Shown in pieces: positions 50,966 to 58,439 of a stretch of 64,000 bases of DNA. The translations under genes were made by a program, and so were the position numbers. The stretch covers positions 310,001 through 374,000 of the forward strand of contig OZ252031.1 of NCBI GenBank assembly GCA_965247775.1, given 5' to 3'. The notes under the pieces were generated by a model that saw only the letters and a program-made list of their open reading frames with translations, was not told where the DNA came from and ran no database searches. How positions within the stretch are numbered: the first letter of the stretch is position 1; each line of letters opens with the position of its first letter. The stretch comes from G965247775 sp965247775 (GTDB lineage: Bacteria; Chloroflexota; Dehalococcoidia; Bin125).

Positions 50966-52189
50966 CTATTGCACCCTGCCGTGCGCGCGGGGTTGTGACG
51001 GCTCCTCGGGCGCCGCCGCCGACCGCCCGGCCTGGGGCGAGGCTGCGGGCTTCGGCGGGACGAGGCGATCGGCGCGGAAGAGGCGGAGATCGACGGCGGG
51101 GGTGCGGCCCGTCACGAGGTCCGCGATGGCATCGCCGATGGCGGGGGAGAACTTGAAGCCGTGCCCCGAACAGGGACTGACGAGGATGATGCCGGGGCGT
51201 TTGGGGTGGCGGTCGAGGAGGAAGTGGGCGTCCGGGGTGTTGGTGTAGAGGCAGGCCTGAGCGCGGTGGAGGCCCGCGACGCCGTGGAACTGGCGCCGTG
51301 CGCCCTGGGTCATCGCGTCGGCCTCCTGCGGGGAGACGTCGCGGCGGACGGTGTCGGGGTCAGCGCCCTCCAGGGGGTCGTGCCAGCCGATCTTGATGCC
51401 CTCGCCGAGGTCGGGAAAGCCGTAGGTGACGCCGTCGGGCGCGCCGCGCTGCCACATGAAGACGGGCATGCGGGCGGGATCTGTGTGTGCCTGGTGGGCG
51501 GGGTCGATGTCGAACCAGCCGACGCGCTGGCGGGTGACGCGCAAGGGCAGGGGGAGGTGGCTGAGGAGGCGGGGCATCCAGGCGCCGCCGGCCATTACGA
51601 GCTGCGTGGCGCGGTAGTCGCCGGCGGGGGTGTGGAGCTGGAAGCCTTCGCCGTCGGCGCGCCATTTATCGACCGGCTCGTCGAAGTGGAGGTCTGCGCC
51701 GGCGCGGGCTGCGGAGTCGAGGTGGGCGGCGACGCAGGCTTCGGGGTCGAGGACGCCGGCGCGGGGCTCGAAGATGCCGGCGCTGCCGTCAGGGACGCGG
51801 AAGGCGGGGAAGCGGCGCTGGATGCCGGCCTGATCGAGCGCATCGTGGGGGATGTGGTACTGCTCGGCGCTGCGCCGGGCGCCGGCGACGATCTCGCCCT
51901 GAGCGGGGCCGAGGGTGAGACAACCGGTCTCCCGGTAGAGGGAGCGTCCGCTCTCCGATTCGAGGTCCGCCCAGAGGTCGAAGGCGCGGTCGACGAGGGG
52001 CACGTACTGCGGGGCCTCGTGATAGGCGCGGCGGATGATCCGTGAGCCACCGTGCGAGGAGCCGAGCGTGTGTGGCGGGCGCCAGCGGTCGAAGGCGGCG
52101 ACGCGGAGGCCGCGCCGGGCACAGTGGTAGGCGGCAGCGCTGCCCATGGCGCCGAGTCCGATCACGGCGACGTCAGCGGTTGGGGCCAG
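50966..52189 (-). CDS. FAD-dependent amine oxidase (monomeric sarcosine / N-methyltryptophan oxidase type), probable CTG start
   Basis: About 407 residues. The FAD dinucleotide fold ADVAVIGLGAMGSAAAYHCA requires a start upstream of the obvious GTG at 52165; the only suitable codon is CTG 52189, six bases after AAGGAGG (52202-52196). Further features: GSSHGGSRIIRRAYHEAPQY, PFVDRAFDLW-like text, and CLYTNTPDAHFLLDRHPKRP followed by SPCSGHGFKFSPAIGD, the covalent-flavin cysteine region of monomeric sarcosine oxidases. A 30-residue Pro/Ala-rich tail is extra. Oxidises N-methyl amino acids; substrate not fixed. Confidence 0.85.
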   Translation of the reverse strand: MAPTADVAVIGLGAMGSAAAYHCARRGLRVAAFDRWRPPHTLGSSHGGSRIIRRAYHEAPQYVPLVDRAFDLWADLESESGRSLYRETGCLTLGPAQGEIVAGARRSAEQYHIPHDALDQAGIQRRFPAFRVPDGSAGIFEPRAGVLDPEACVAAHLDSAARAGADLHFDEPVDKWRADGEGFQLHTPAGDYRATQLVMAGGAWMPRLLSHLPLPLRVTRQRVGWFDIDPAHQAHTDPARMPVFMWQRGAPDGVTYGFPDLGEGIKIGWHDPLEGADPDTVRRDVSPQEADAMTQGARRQFHGVAGLHRAQACLYTNTPDAHFLLDRHPKRPGIILVSPCSGHGFKFSPAIGDAIADLVTGRTPAVDLRLFRADRLVPPKPAASPQAGRSAAAPEEPSQPRAHGRVQ

Positions 52190-52299
52190 GGTGGGCCTCC
52201 TTCGGCGGCGGAAATGATATCCGACGCCTCCGCCGTGGGGGGCGGGCGCGGTAGACTCCCGCGGCGGTGGCGCGGTTGCCGCAAAGCAAGGGGGTCACG

Positions 52300-52611
52300 A
52301 TGCGGATTCTGCTGAAGGTGTCATTACCGACTGAGGTGGCGAATGACAAGGCGCAGGACGGGACGATGGGGAGCACGATCCAGTCGATCTTGGCAGAGCA
52401 GGAGCCGGAAGCGGCCTACTTCACGGAATTCGACGGCGAGCGGACGGGGATCATCGTGGTGAACATCGACGAGGCGTCGGAGATCCCGGCGATCGCGGAG
52501 CCGTGGTTCCAGGCCTTCGAAGCGGGGGTGGAGTTCCACCCGGCGATGGTGGCGGCGGATCTGGAAGCGGCGGGCGCGGATATCGAGGCAGCGGCAGAGG
52601 AGTACGGCTAG
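52300..52611 (+). CDS. Small conserved protein (DUF3303-like)
   Basis: 103 residues from ATG 52300. MRILLKVSLPTEVANDKAQD, PEAAYFTEFDGERTGIIVVN and AEPWFQAFEAGVEFHPAMVA give a dimeric alpha/beta-barrel-like profile seen in small DUF3303-type proteins of about 100 residues. TAGACT at 52252-52257 is the -10. Ends on CTAG 52608-52611, shared with the next, convergent gene. Function unknown. Confidence 0.7.
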   Translation: MRILLKVSLPTEVANDKAQDGTMGSTIQSILAEQEPEAAYFTEFDGERTGIIVVNIDEASEIPAIAEPWFQAFEAGVEFHPAMVAADLEAAGADIEAAAEEYG

Positions 52612-52943
52612 GCCGCGGGGATCCCCCGCGACCGGCATGCGGGAGGCGCGAGAAGGCCCAGCGGGCGCTCGCCCGCGATGGTGTTGTGCACAGGCATGAT
52701 CTCGGGCTCGCCCGTGTCGAGGCCGAGTTCGGCGAGGGTAGGCATGAGGGTCTCGCCGAAGGCCTCGAACTGCGCGGCCGAATCCCAGCCGTCGAAGACC
52801 ATGAGGTTGTTGGGCTCGCCGAAGCTCGAGTGGTGGGTGCGGCCGGGGGGCGTATCCGCGCCGGCGGCCTGAAGCTTGGCGATGACCCGGTCGTACTGGG
52901 CGGCCGTCATGCCGTTGGGGCTGAAGTAGACGCCGATGGCCAT
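52608..52943 (-). CDS. Hypothetical dimeric alpha/beta-barrel protein
   Basis: 111 residues from ATG 52943. GVYFSPNGMTAAQYDRVIAK, HHSSFGEPNNLMVFDGWDSA, AQFEAFGETLMPTLAELGLD. The profile resembles ABM or EthD-like small barrels, in which such proteins often bind haem or a hydrophobic ligand. No specific function. The stop lies in the CTAG shared with the DUF3303-like gene. Confidence 0.65.
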   Translation of the reverse strand: MAIGVYFSPNGMTAAQYDRVIAKLQAAGADTPPGRTHHSSFGEPNNLMVFDGWDSAAQFEAFGETLMPTLAELGLDTGEPEIMPVHNTIAGERPLGLLAPPACRSRGIPAA

Positions 52944-53028
52944 GTTGGGTCCTTCGTGTTCACTCGATCCGATCGTGCTTCTGCAGATTGTGGCGGGCGC
53001 AGAGTAGCTGGATGTGGCCATAGTGCGG

Positions 53029-53685
53029 CTATGGTTCGGGACCCGTCTCGAAGTCTCCGAGGCGCTCCTCGGCGAGGTGCTCCAGACGTCGCGCCTGCAT
53101 CACCAGGACGCGGCGCAGTCCGGTGCTTACAGATCGCTCACTCATTTGCCGGGCCAGATCAGCGATAGTCGCGGCGCGGCGAGCGATTCGTACGTCTGGA
53201 TGGCTTTTCCGTCTGAACAAATCGTCCGGAACAATTTTCATTCGGATTGAGGACGGGAGCGTGATGGGCTCAGTTTCTGGGATAGCTCCTTCGTTCAGCA
53301 CGGCGTCGAATGTTGATTCAGCAAGGACTCGCTGGAACACAGTGTGCTCGGCTCGGTTGAGCGTTTCTTTGATTAATGAGTCGTCCCCCGCCAAGCGCTC
53401 AAGCTCAAAGAATGGCCACATCTCGATCTCGGCTACTTCGTCCGGATCGAGAACAGATTTGGCGACCGGATCGGACCGCCGTCCGGTGAGGTGGCGACCA
53501 ATCCGCACCCTGATCTGTTCTACAGTCTGTCCGACGTACAGAGGCTCGCCGTTGAAGTCGAAGAATGCGTACACACCGTACTTCGCGTTGCCAACCTGGC
53601 GATCGCGTGAGTCGGTGGCATCGAGAGCGGTCTTCAGCGTTTCGCGAAGCGCCCTGACGTCATCGGGGATTGGGCGAGATGGCAC
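53029..53685 (-). CDS. GIY-YIG nuclease, likely restriction endonuclease of the R-M operon
   Basis: 218 residues from GTG 53685, 13 bases after dcm; longer readings only overlap dcm. The GIY-YIG core is AKYGVYAFFDFNGEPLYVGQ near residue 35, with TVEQIRVRIGRHLTGRR carrying the catalytic arginine and ETLNRAEHTVFQRVL the metal-binding glutamate. A C-terminal helical part (MSERSVSTGLRRVLVMQARR) is unassigned. Position behind a cytosine methyltransferase makes it the probable cognate endonuclease. Base composition is less GC-rich than the surroundings. Confidence 0.82.
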   Translation of the reverse strand: MPSRPIPDDVRALRETLKTALDATDSRDRQVGNAKYGVYAFFDFNGEPLYVGQTVEQIRVRIGRHLTGRRSDPVAKSVLDPDEVAEIEMWPFFELERLAGDDSLIKETLNRAEHTVFQRVLAESTFDAVLNEGAIPETEPITLPSSIRMKIVPDDLFRRKSHPDVRIARRAATIADLARQMSERSVSTGLRRVLVMQARRLEHLAEERLGDFETGPEP

Positions 53686-53698
53686 AGCATCACACAAG

Positions 53699-54769
53699 CT
53701 AGCGAATCGCGTGGGACGCGAGCCACTCGACTGCCGGAACGCAGACGGCATCTCCGAAAGCGAAGAGGCCCTCGTTGGTGGTACCGACGATTTTGAAGGA
53801 GTCGGAGACGCCTTGGAGCCGTGCATACTCGCGCGGCGTCATGAATCGGGCCCGCGCGCGCTCATAGCCGCCCTCGAACACGATCTGGCGGCTGCTTCCT
53901 CCCCTTGGTGTTCGGAGACAGCCGGCGATCCCATCGAGCCGGAGCTCCGCCATGGTCTTCCCGGAGCGGACGCGCCGGTAGACGGTACCATGGCGCCTAC
54001 GACGCCGACCGATCAGATGGTCCGCCTCGGATCGGTGCGCAGTGCTCATCTGGTCGAGCAGGTGGTTCACCTTGTGCTCCGGCCACCAACCTAGGTCCCT
54101 CCAACGGTCCTCGAGAAGGTCCGAGAAACGGACGTTCGTTTTCCTCCGCGGCGCAGGATAACGTCCCAGCCTCCAGGCAAGGTCGCGATTCGCTTGAAGC
54201 GCCTGGATCAGGCGCGCAGGGCGAAGCGTGTTCGGAGGCTCCATCAGATCGGGTACTCCCGCGTGGGCTGCGTCCGCAGTCCCGACGACGAAGACTCGCG
54301 GCCGACTCTGCGGCACGAAATGCACGGCGTCCACAACGAGCGCGTCGCAGACGTATCCGAGGGTGTTCAGCCCCGCGATCGCTGCGCGGAAGTCCCGCCC
54401 GCCGTTAGACGAGATGAACCCCGTCACGTTCTCAAGCATCACGCGGCGGGGGCGTCGATTGCCCATCTCACCCAGAACGCGAAGAAATTCCCACAGGGTT
54501 CCCGACTCACTACCGCTCAGCCCCGCGCGCTCGCCCGCGAGCGACAGATCGGTGCAGGGGAAGGATGCGGTCGCAAGCTCGACGTCGGGAACGTCACTTC
54601 CATGAACGGCGGCGACGTCTCTCCGGTCGAACTCACCTGATCCGAAGTTCGCCTCGTAGATCCGTTGTTTCGACTCTGATATATCGTTCGCGTAGACCGC
54701 CTGCCAGCCGGCTTGCTGGAGCCCCAGGCGGACGAGTCCGATGCCGGCGAAGAACTCCGCGAATCTCAT
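53699..54769 (-). CDS. dcm: DNA (cytosine-5)-methyltransferase
   Basis: 356 residues. Motif I FAEFFAGIGLVRLGLQQAGW, motif IV ATASFPCTDLSLAGERAGLS with the catalytic cysteine near residue 75, motif VI RVMLENVTGF, motif VIII HFVPQSRPRVFVVG, and motifs IX-X RFMTPREYARLQGVSDSF with FAFGDAVCVP are complete. The target-recognition domain (about 185-275) gives no readable specificity. The ATG overlaps the vsr stop (ATGA), so the two are coupled. Confidence 0.93.
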   Translation of the reverse strand: MRFAEFFAGIGLVRLGLQQAGWQAVYANDISESKQRIYEANFGSGEFDRRDVAAVHGSDVPDVELATASFPCTDLSLAGERAGLSGSESGTLWEFLRVLGEMGNRRPRRVMLENVTGFISSNGGRDFRAAIAGLNTLGYVCDALVVDAVHFVPQSRPRVFVVGTADAAHAGVPDLMEPPNTLRPARLIQALQANRDLAWRLGRYPAPRRKTNVRFSDLLEDRWRDLGWWPEHKVNHLLDQMSTAHRSEADHLIGRRRRRHGTVYRRVRSGKTMAELRLDGIAGCLRTPRGGSSRQIVFEGGYERARARFMTPREYARLQGVSDSFKIVGTTNEGLFAFGDAVCVPAVEWLASHAIR

Positions 54770-55221
54770 AGGGCGCGGATCCGGCGATCAAGTCGTCCGG
54801 CAACGCGGTTGGGATCCCGTTGAACGCTTGACTCCCAGACTCGGAACACGCTCCACTCTTGCGCGCGAAGCTCTCGGCTCACTGTTTGGTCCCGCTTCAT
54901 GTTGCGCCGGATCTTCCGGACCCAATACTCCGAGTTGGAGACTCCAGCAAAGGCGTCCTCAAGGCTCGCGAAGCCGCGCGATCTCCATTGGCGTCCGTGC
55001 CAGTAGTCACCATCGACGAAAATCACGGCTCGGTAACGCGGCAGCACAATGTCGGGGCTCCCCGGCAGATCCGGCCTCGGGCGCAAGCTGTACCGGTAAC
55101 CTCTCTGCCATAGCGCGCGCCGGAACTCCCGTTCCGGCGTCGTATGCCTGGAACGGACGGCGCGCATCGCGCGGCGGACGTGCTCTCTCGGCCGCTTCGC
55201 GCGGCTTTTTTGCGCTGCCAC
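54766..55221 (-). CDS. vsr: Very-short-patch-repair (Vsr-like) endonuclease
   Basis: 151 residues from GTG 55221. VRRAMRAVRSRHTTPEREFR, RYSLRPRPDLPGSPDIVLPR, YRAVIFVDGDYWHGRQWRSR and EYWVRKIRRNMKRDQTVSRE match the Vsr fold in order; the PD..(V/I)FVDGD block supplies the catalytic aspartates. Classical Vsr has HGCFWHxHxC with zinc ligands; here DGDYWHGRQW lacks the cysteine, so it is the variant subfamily, which may instead be a nicking or restriction nuclease. First gene of vsr-dcm-GIY-YIG; GTG stands 7 bases after a TGTCAT -10 in an SOS-boxed promoter. Confidence 0.82.
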   Translation of the reverse strand: MAAQKSRAKRPREHVRRAMRAVRSRHTTPEREFRRALWQRGYRYSLRPRPDLPGSPDIVLPRYRAVIFVDGDYWHGRQWRSRGFASLEDAFAGVSNSEYWVRKIRRNMKRDQTVSRELRAQEWSVFRVWESSVQRDPNRVAGRLDRRIRAL

Positions 55222-55228
55222 AAGAACG

Positions 55229-55257
55229 ATGACATCGCGAGAACGTCCGTTCGTCAA
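55229..55257 (-). promoter_or_regulatory. SOS-regulated promoter P2 of the vsr operon: TTGACG-17-TGTCAT with LexA box
   Basis: Reverse strand -35 TTGACG (55257-55252), 17 bases, -10 TGTCAT (55234-55229), then 7 bases to GTG 55221, so nearly leaderless. CGAACGGACGTTCT (55253-55240) fills the spacer and fits the LexA consensus GAACRNRYGTTC at its core. LexA bound here would block the promoter. Confidence 0.7.
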
Positions 55258-55286
55258 CCCACGCGGGACATAGTGGCACCATCGAC

Positions 55287-55315
55287 ACGTTAGCGTGTAC
55301 ACGCTTCCGTGTAAA
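55287..55315 (-). promoter_or_regulatory. Upstream promoter P1 of the vsr operon with a 14-bp palindrome in its spacer
   Basis: Reverse strand -35 TTTACA (55315-55310), exactly 17 bases, -10 TAACGT (55292-55287). The perfect palindrome AGCGTGTACACGCT (55305-55292) occupies the spacer and touches the -10, a typical repressor operator position. It is not a LexA box; the binding protein is unknown. Start of transcription would be near 55280, with about 60 bases of leader. Confidence 0.55.
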
Positions 55316-55354
55316 GAGTGCATGGCCGCGCTTACGACCGTCGACCCAGGCCCA

Positions 55355-56944
55355 TTAGTTGACGCGGCGGGTCTGGCCGTGCCAGAACTGGTCGCGGAGT
55401 TCGAACTTCTTGAGCTTGCCGGTGGCGGTGCGGGGCAGGGCCTGGACGAACTCGACGCGGGTGGGGGCCTTGAAGTGGGCCATGTTGTCGCGGCAGTGGG
55501 CGATGATCTCGTCTGCGGAGGGGCTGCCGCCCTCGCGGGGGACGATGACGGCGATGGGCGTTTCGCCCCACTTCTCGGAGGGCACGCCGATGACGGCCGC
55601 CTCCAGCACGGCGGGATGCTTGTAGAGCACGTCCTCGATCTCGATGGAGGAGATGTTCTCGCCGCCGGAAATGATGACGTCCTTGGCGCGGTCGACGATG
55701 TTGACGTAGCCGTCTTTGTTGACGGTCGCCATATCCCCGGTGAAGAACCAGCCGTCGCGGATGACCTTGGCGGTCTCGTCGGGCTGCTGCCAGTAGCCGG
55801 CGAGGACGACGTTGGATCGGGCGGCGATCTCGCCGACGGTCTCATCGTCCCAGGGGACCTCGTTGCCGCCGGAATCGAAGACGCGGACGTCAGTGCCGAC
55901 GACCTCCTGGCCGGCGCGGGCCTTGGTGCGGTAGTAGGCGTCGCCCTGGAGGCCCAGGTGCGTCTTCATCTCGGAGACGGTGAGGATGGGGGAGGTCTCG
56001 GTGAGGCCGTAGATCTGGATGAACTCCCAGCCCAATTCCTCTTCCAGGCGCTGGATGAATGTTTGCGGCGGCGGAGCGCCGGCGATGACGAAGCGGGGCT
56101 TGGTCCGGATGTCGTAGTTCGCCTTGCCGGGGAACTCGAGGATGGTGGCGAGGACGGCGGGGGCCATGCAGGCGAAGGTGACGCCCTCGTCCTGAAGCAT
56201 CCGGTAGATGGCCTCGCCCTCCACCCGGCGCAGGACGACATGGGTGGCGCCCATGGCGGTGATGGCGTAGGGGCCGCCCCAGCCGTTGGCGTGGAACATG
56301 GGCAGGGTCCACATCTCGCGGTCGTCCTGGGTGATGCGCCAGTGGATGATGGCGTTGTAGGCGTTGATGTAGGCGTTGCGATGGGTGATCATCACGCCCT
56401 TGGGGCGGGCGGTGGTGCCGGAGGTGTAGTTGATGCTGAGCAGATCGTTCTCGCCCAGGCCGGGGTCGGGGGGCGGGGTGGCGGGCTGGGCCGCGAGGAG
56501 GGCTTCGTAGTCGTCCCAGCCGGCGGGAGCGGCGTTGGTGTCGTAGCGGGCGACGACGAAGCGCCCCAGCTGGGGGAGGCTGTCGCGCAGCTCGTCGACC
56601 ACGGCCGTGTGGTCGGAGTCGACGATGGCGACCTTGCTGCCCGAATGCTGGAGGATGTACTCGAAGTCGGCGGCGATGAGGCGGAAGTTGATGGGCACGG
56701 CGCCCGCGCCGATGGCGGCGGTGGCGTAGAGCGTCTCCAGGAACTGATGGCTGTTGGGGCTGAGGATGGCGACGCGATCGCCCTTGGCGACGCCCATGGT
56801 CGTGAGGGCGTTGGCGAGCCGGTTGACGCGGTCGCCGAAGTCACGGTAGGTGAAGCGCTCGTCGCGGTCGACGACGGCTTCTTTGTCCGGGTAGAGCTTG
56901 ACCGCGCGGCGGAGGAAATCGTTGACGAGCAGGGGGACTTCCAT
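55355..56944 (-). CDS. AMP-dependent acyl-CoA synthetase (ligase)
   Basis: 529 residues from ATG 56944. Adenylation motifs: NYTSGTTARPKGVMITHRNA near residue 172 (P-loop), IQIYGLTETSPILTVSEMKT near 305, GDMATVNKDGYVNIVDRAKD near 400, GGENISSIEIEDVLYKHPAV and the C-terminal lysine in PRTATGKLKKFELRDQF. Close to medium/long-chain fatty acyl-CoA ligases. Activates a carboxylic acid for the beta-oxidation-type enzymes elsewhere in the window. Last gene of the reverse-strand run that starts at 60196. Confidence 0.93.
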   Translation of the reverse strand: MEVPLLVNDFLRRAVKLYPDKEAVVDRDERFTYRDFGDRVNRLANALTTMGVAKGDRVAILSPNSHQFLETLYATAAIGAGAVPINFRLIAADFEYILQHSGSKVAIVDSDHTAVVDELRDSLPQLGRFVVARYDTNAAPAGWDDYEALLAAQPATPPPDPGLGENDLLSINYTSGTTARPKGVMITHRNAYINAYNAIIHWRITQDDREMWTLPMFHANGWGGPYAITAMGATHVVLRRVEGEAIYRMLQDEGVTFACMAPAVLATILEFPGKANYDIRTKPRFVIAGAPPPQTFIQRLEEELGWEFIQIYGLTETSPILTVSEMKTHLGLQGDAYYRTKARAGQEVVGTDVRVFDSGGNEVPWDDETVGEIAARSNVVLAGYWQQPDETAKVIRDGWFFTGDMATVNKDGYVNIVDRAKDVIISGGENISSIEIEDVLYKHPAVLEAAVIGVPSEKWGETPIAVIVPREGGSPSADEIIAHCRDNMAHFKAPTRVEFVQALPRTATGKLKKFELRDQFWHGQTRRVN

Positions 56945-57068
56945 GGCGATCTCTTCCCTTCGCTGCTGTCGATCCGGCCCCTTCCGGGTGGGCCGGGCGT
57001 CCTTTCGGCCGCGATAGTCTGCCACCCACGGCGGAGGGGCGGCAAGCGGCCCTTGGCCAGCGCGATAC

Positions 57069-57545
57069 TCAGGGCTCGCTGGAGGGCCGGGCAAGGGCGA
57101 GGGCGAGGTCCACGGCCTGGGCGGGGGTGGCAGCACGGACGATGGGGTCGGCGCCCGCGGCGTCGCGGAGGGGCCAGGCGCCGAGGCCGACGACGGGGGC
57201 GCCGAACTGCAAGGCGAAGGCGATCTCGCTGAGGGTGCCGTAGGAGCCGCCGACGGCGATGACGGCGGCGCCGGCGCGGACAACGAGCACGTTGCGGGCG
57301 ACGCCGAGGCCGGTGGGGAGGACGAACTCGATGTGGGGGTTGGCGGCGGTGGGGTCGTCGCCGGGGAGGAGGCCGATGGTGTGGCCGCCGGCGGCGCGTG
57401 CGCCCCGGCAGACGGCCTCCATAACGCCGCCGAGGCCGCCGCAGACGACGGTATGGCCGCGTTCGGCGAGGGCCCGGCCGACGGCCTCGGCGTGGGCGGC
57501 GTCCTCCGCGGAGGCGTCGCCGGCGCCGATGACGCTGATCAGCAT
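57069..57545 (-). CDS. TIGR00725-type Rossmann protein (LOG/DprA-like fold)
   Basis: 158 residues from ATG 57545, 10 bases after the metallohydrolase gene. LISVIGAGDASAEDAAHAEA, GHTVVCGGLGGVMEAVCRGA, HTIGLLPGDDPTAANPHI and IAVGGSYGTLSEIAFALQFG are the TIGR00725 landmarks; PGGxGTxxE of true LOG (cytokinin) enzymes is here GGSYGTLSE. Probably binds a nucleotide; role unknown. Confidence 0.85.
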   Translation of the reverse strand: MLISVIGAGDASAEDAAHAEAVGRALAERGHTVVCGGLGGVMEAVCRGARAAGGHTIGLLPGDDPTAANPHIEFVLPTGLGVARNVLVVRAGAAVIAVGGSYGTLSEIAFALQFGAPVVGLGAWPLRDAAGADPIVRAATPAQAVDLALALARPSSEP

Positions 57546-57555
57546 GGCGGCGGGG

Positions 57556-58320
57556 CTAGTCGAGCTTCTGGTCTTCGACGCCGGGCATGATCCAGACCTC
57601 GCGTGGGGGGGTGTCGAAGGAGAGGCCGGGCCTATCGGGCCCGAGGTTGGTGAGAATGAGTTCGAAGTCGGCGACGTAGGTGATCTCCCCGTTCTCGAGG
57701 CGGAAGGGGCGGTCGTGGCCGGGGTAGAGGATGTCGGCGGCGGTGACCATCTTCTGGATGCTCTCGTTGGCTTCCTGCTCGTTCCAGAAGACGAGGGGGT
57801 TGCGGCCGGTGAGGGCGACCTGGGCGTAGTGAAGGGCGTCGCCGGTGAGGCCGCAGACGCCGTCGTCGGTGTCGACGAGGAGGGCGATGCTGCCGGGGGA
57901 GTGGCCGGGCATGTCGAGGACAGTGACGCCGGCGGCGAGTTCGTCACCGCCCTGGACCTCCTGGATGTTGTGGGTTTCGAGGGCGGCGCCGGTCCAGGCG
58001 GGGGTGGCCCAGTCGTTGGGGTGGGGCTTCTGGGCGTACTTGCGCTCCTTGGGGTGGAGGAGCATGGGCGCGTTGGGGAAGCGGTCGAAGTTCTGGGCGT
58101 GGTCCCAGTGGGCATGGGTCATGAAGACGAGGTCGATGTCCTCATAGCCGAGCTTGCGCTTCTTGAGTTCTTCCTCCAAGTAGATGAGGCGGCCGACGTG
58201 CCCGGTGTCGAGCAGGATGCGCCGACCTTGGGACTCGACCAGGATGATGGAGCAGAAGGCGGGGAGGCCGACGTTGGTCCCCCAGGCCATGCCGGGAAGC
58301 AGGATATCGACGGTTGCCAT
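57556..58320 (-). CDS. Metallo-beta-lactamase-fold hydrolase (N-acyl-homoserine-lactonase-like)
   Basis: 254 residues. VFMTHAHWDHAQNFDRFPNA near residue 66 is the HxHxDH zinc motif, DMPGHSPGSIALLVDTDDGV near 135 the third histidine, CGLTGDALHYAQVAL the bridging aspartate, and ILYPGHDRPFRLENG near 205 the last histidine. Order and length fit the AHL-lactonase/AttM-like branch, but many members act on other lactones or thioesters. Follows the hydrolase remnant in the operon. Confidence 0.88.
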   Translation of the reverse strand: MATVDILLPGMAWGTNVGLPAFCSIILVESQGRRILLDTGHVGRLIYLEEELKKRKLGYEDIDLVFMTHAHWDHAQNFDRFPNAPMLLHPKERKYAQKPHPNDWATPAWTGAALETHNIQEVQGGDELAAGVTVLDMPGHSPGSIALLVDTDDGVCGLTGDALHYAQVALTGRNPLVFWNEQEANESIQKMVTAADILYPGHDRPFRLENGEITYVADFELILTNLGPDRPGLSFDTPPREVWIMPGVEDQKLD

Positions 58321-58439
58321 GCGCGCTCCTCACTGCTGCGTGATTGCTGCCGGGGCCGGGGGGGCGGCCCAATTGATGCCTTGCCGATGCGGCCGGCCCC
58401 GTCATACGGAGGGGACTGGCTGCGGCTGCCGAGCGTGAT

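Noticed and set aside
53685..53826. Longer start for the GIY-YIG nuclease
   Set aside because: The extra 47 codons only mirror the end of dcm in another frame and are Ser/Pro-rich; GTG 53685 fits the operon spacing.
55123..55134. GAACTCCCGTTC, a third GAAC-N4-GTTC site
   Set aside because: Lies inside the vsr coding region and its centre does not fit RNRY in either orientation; probably chance.
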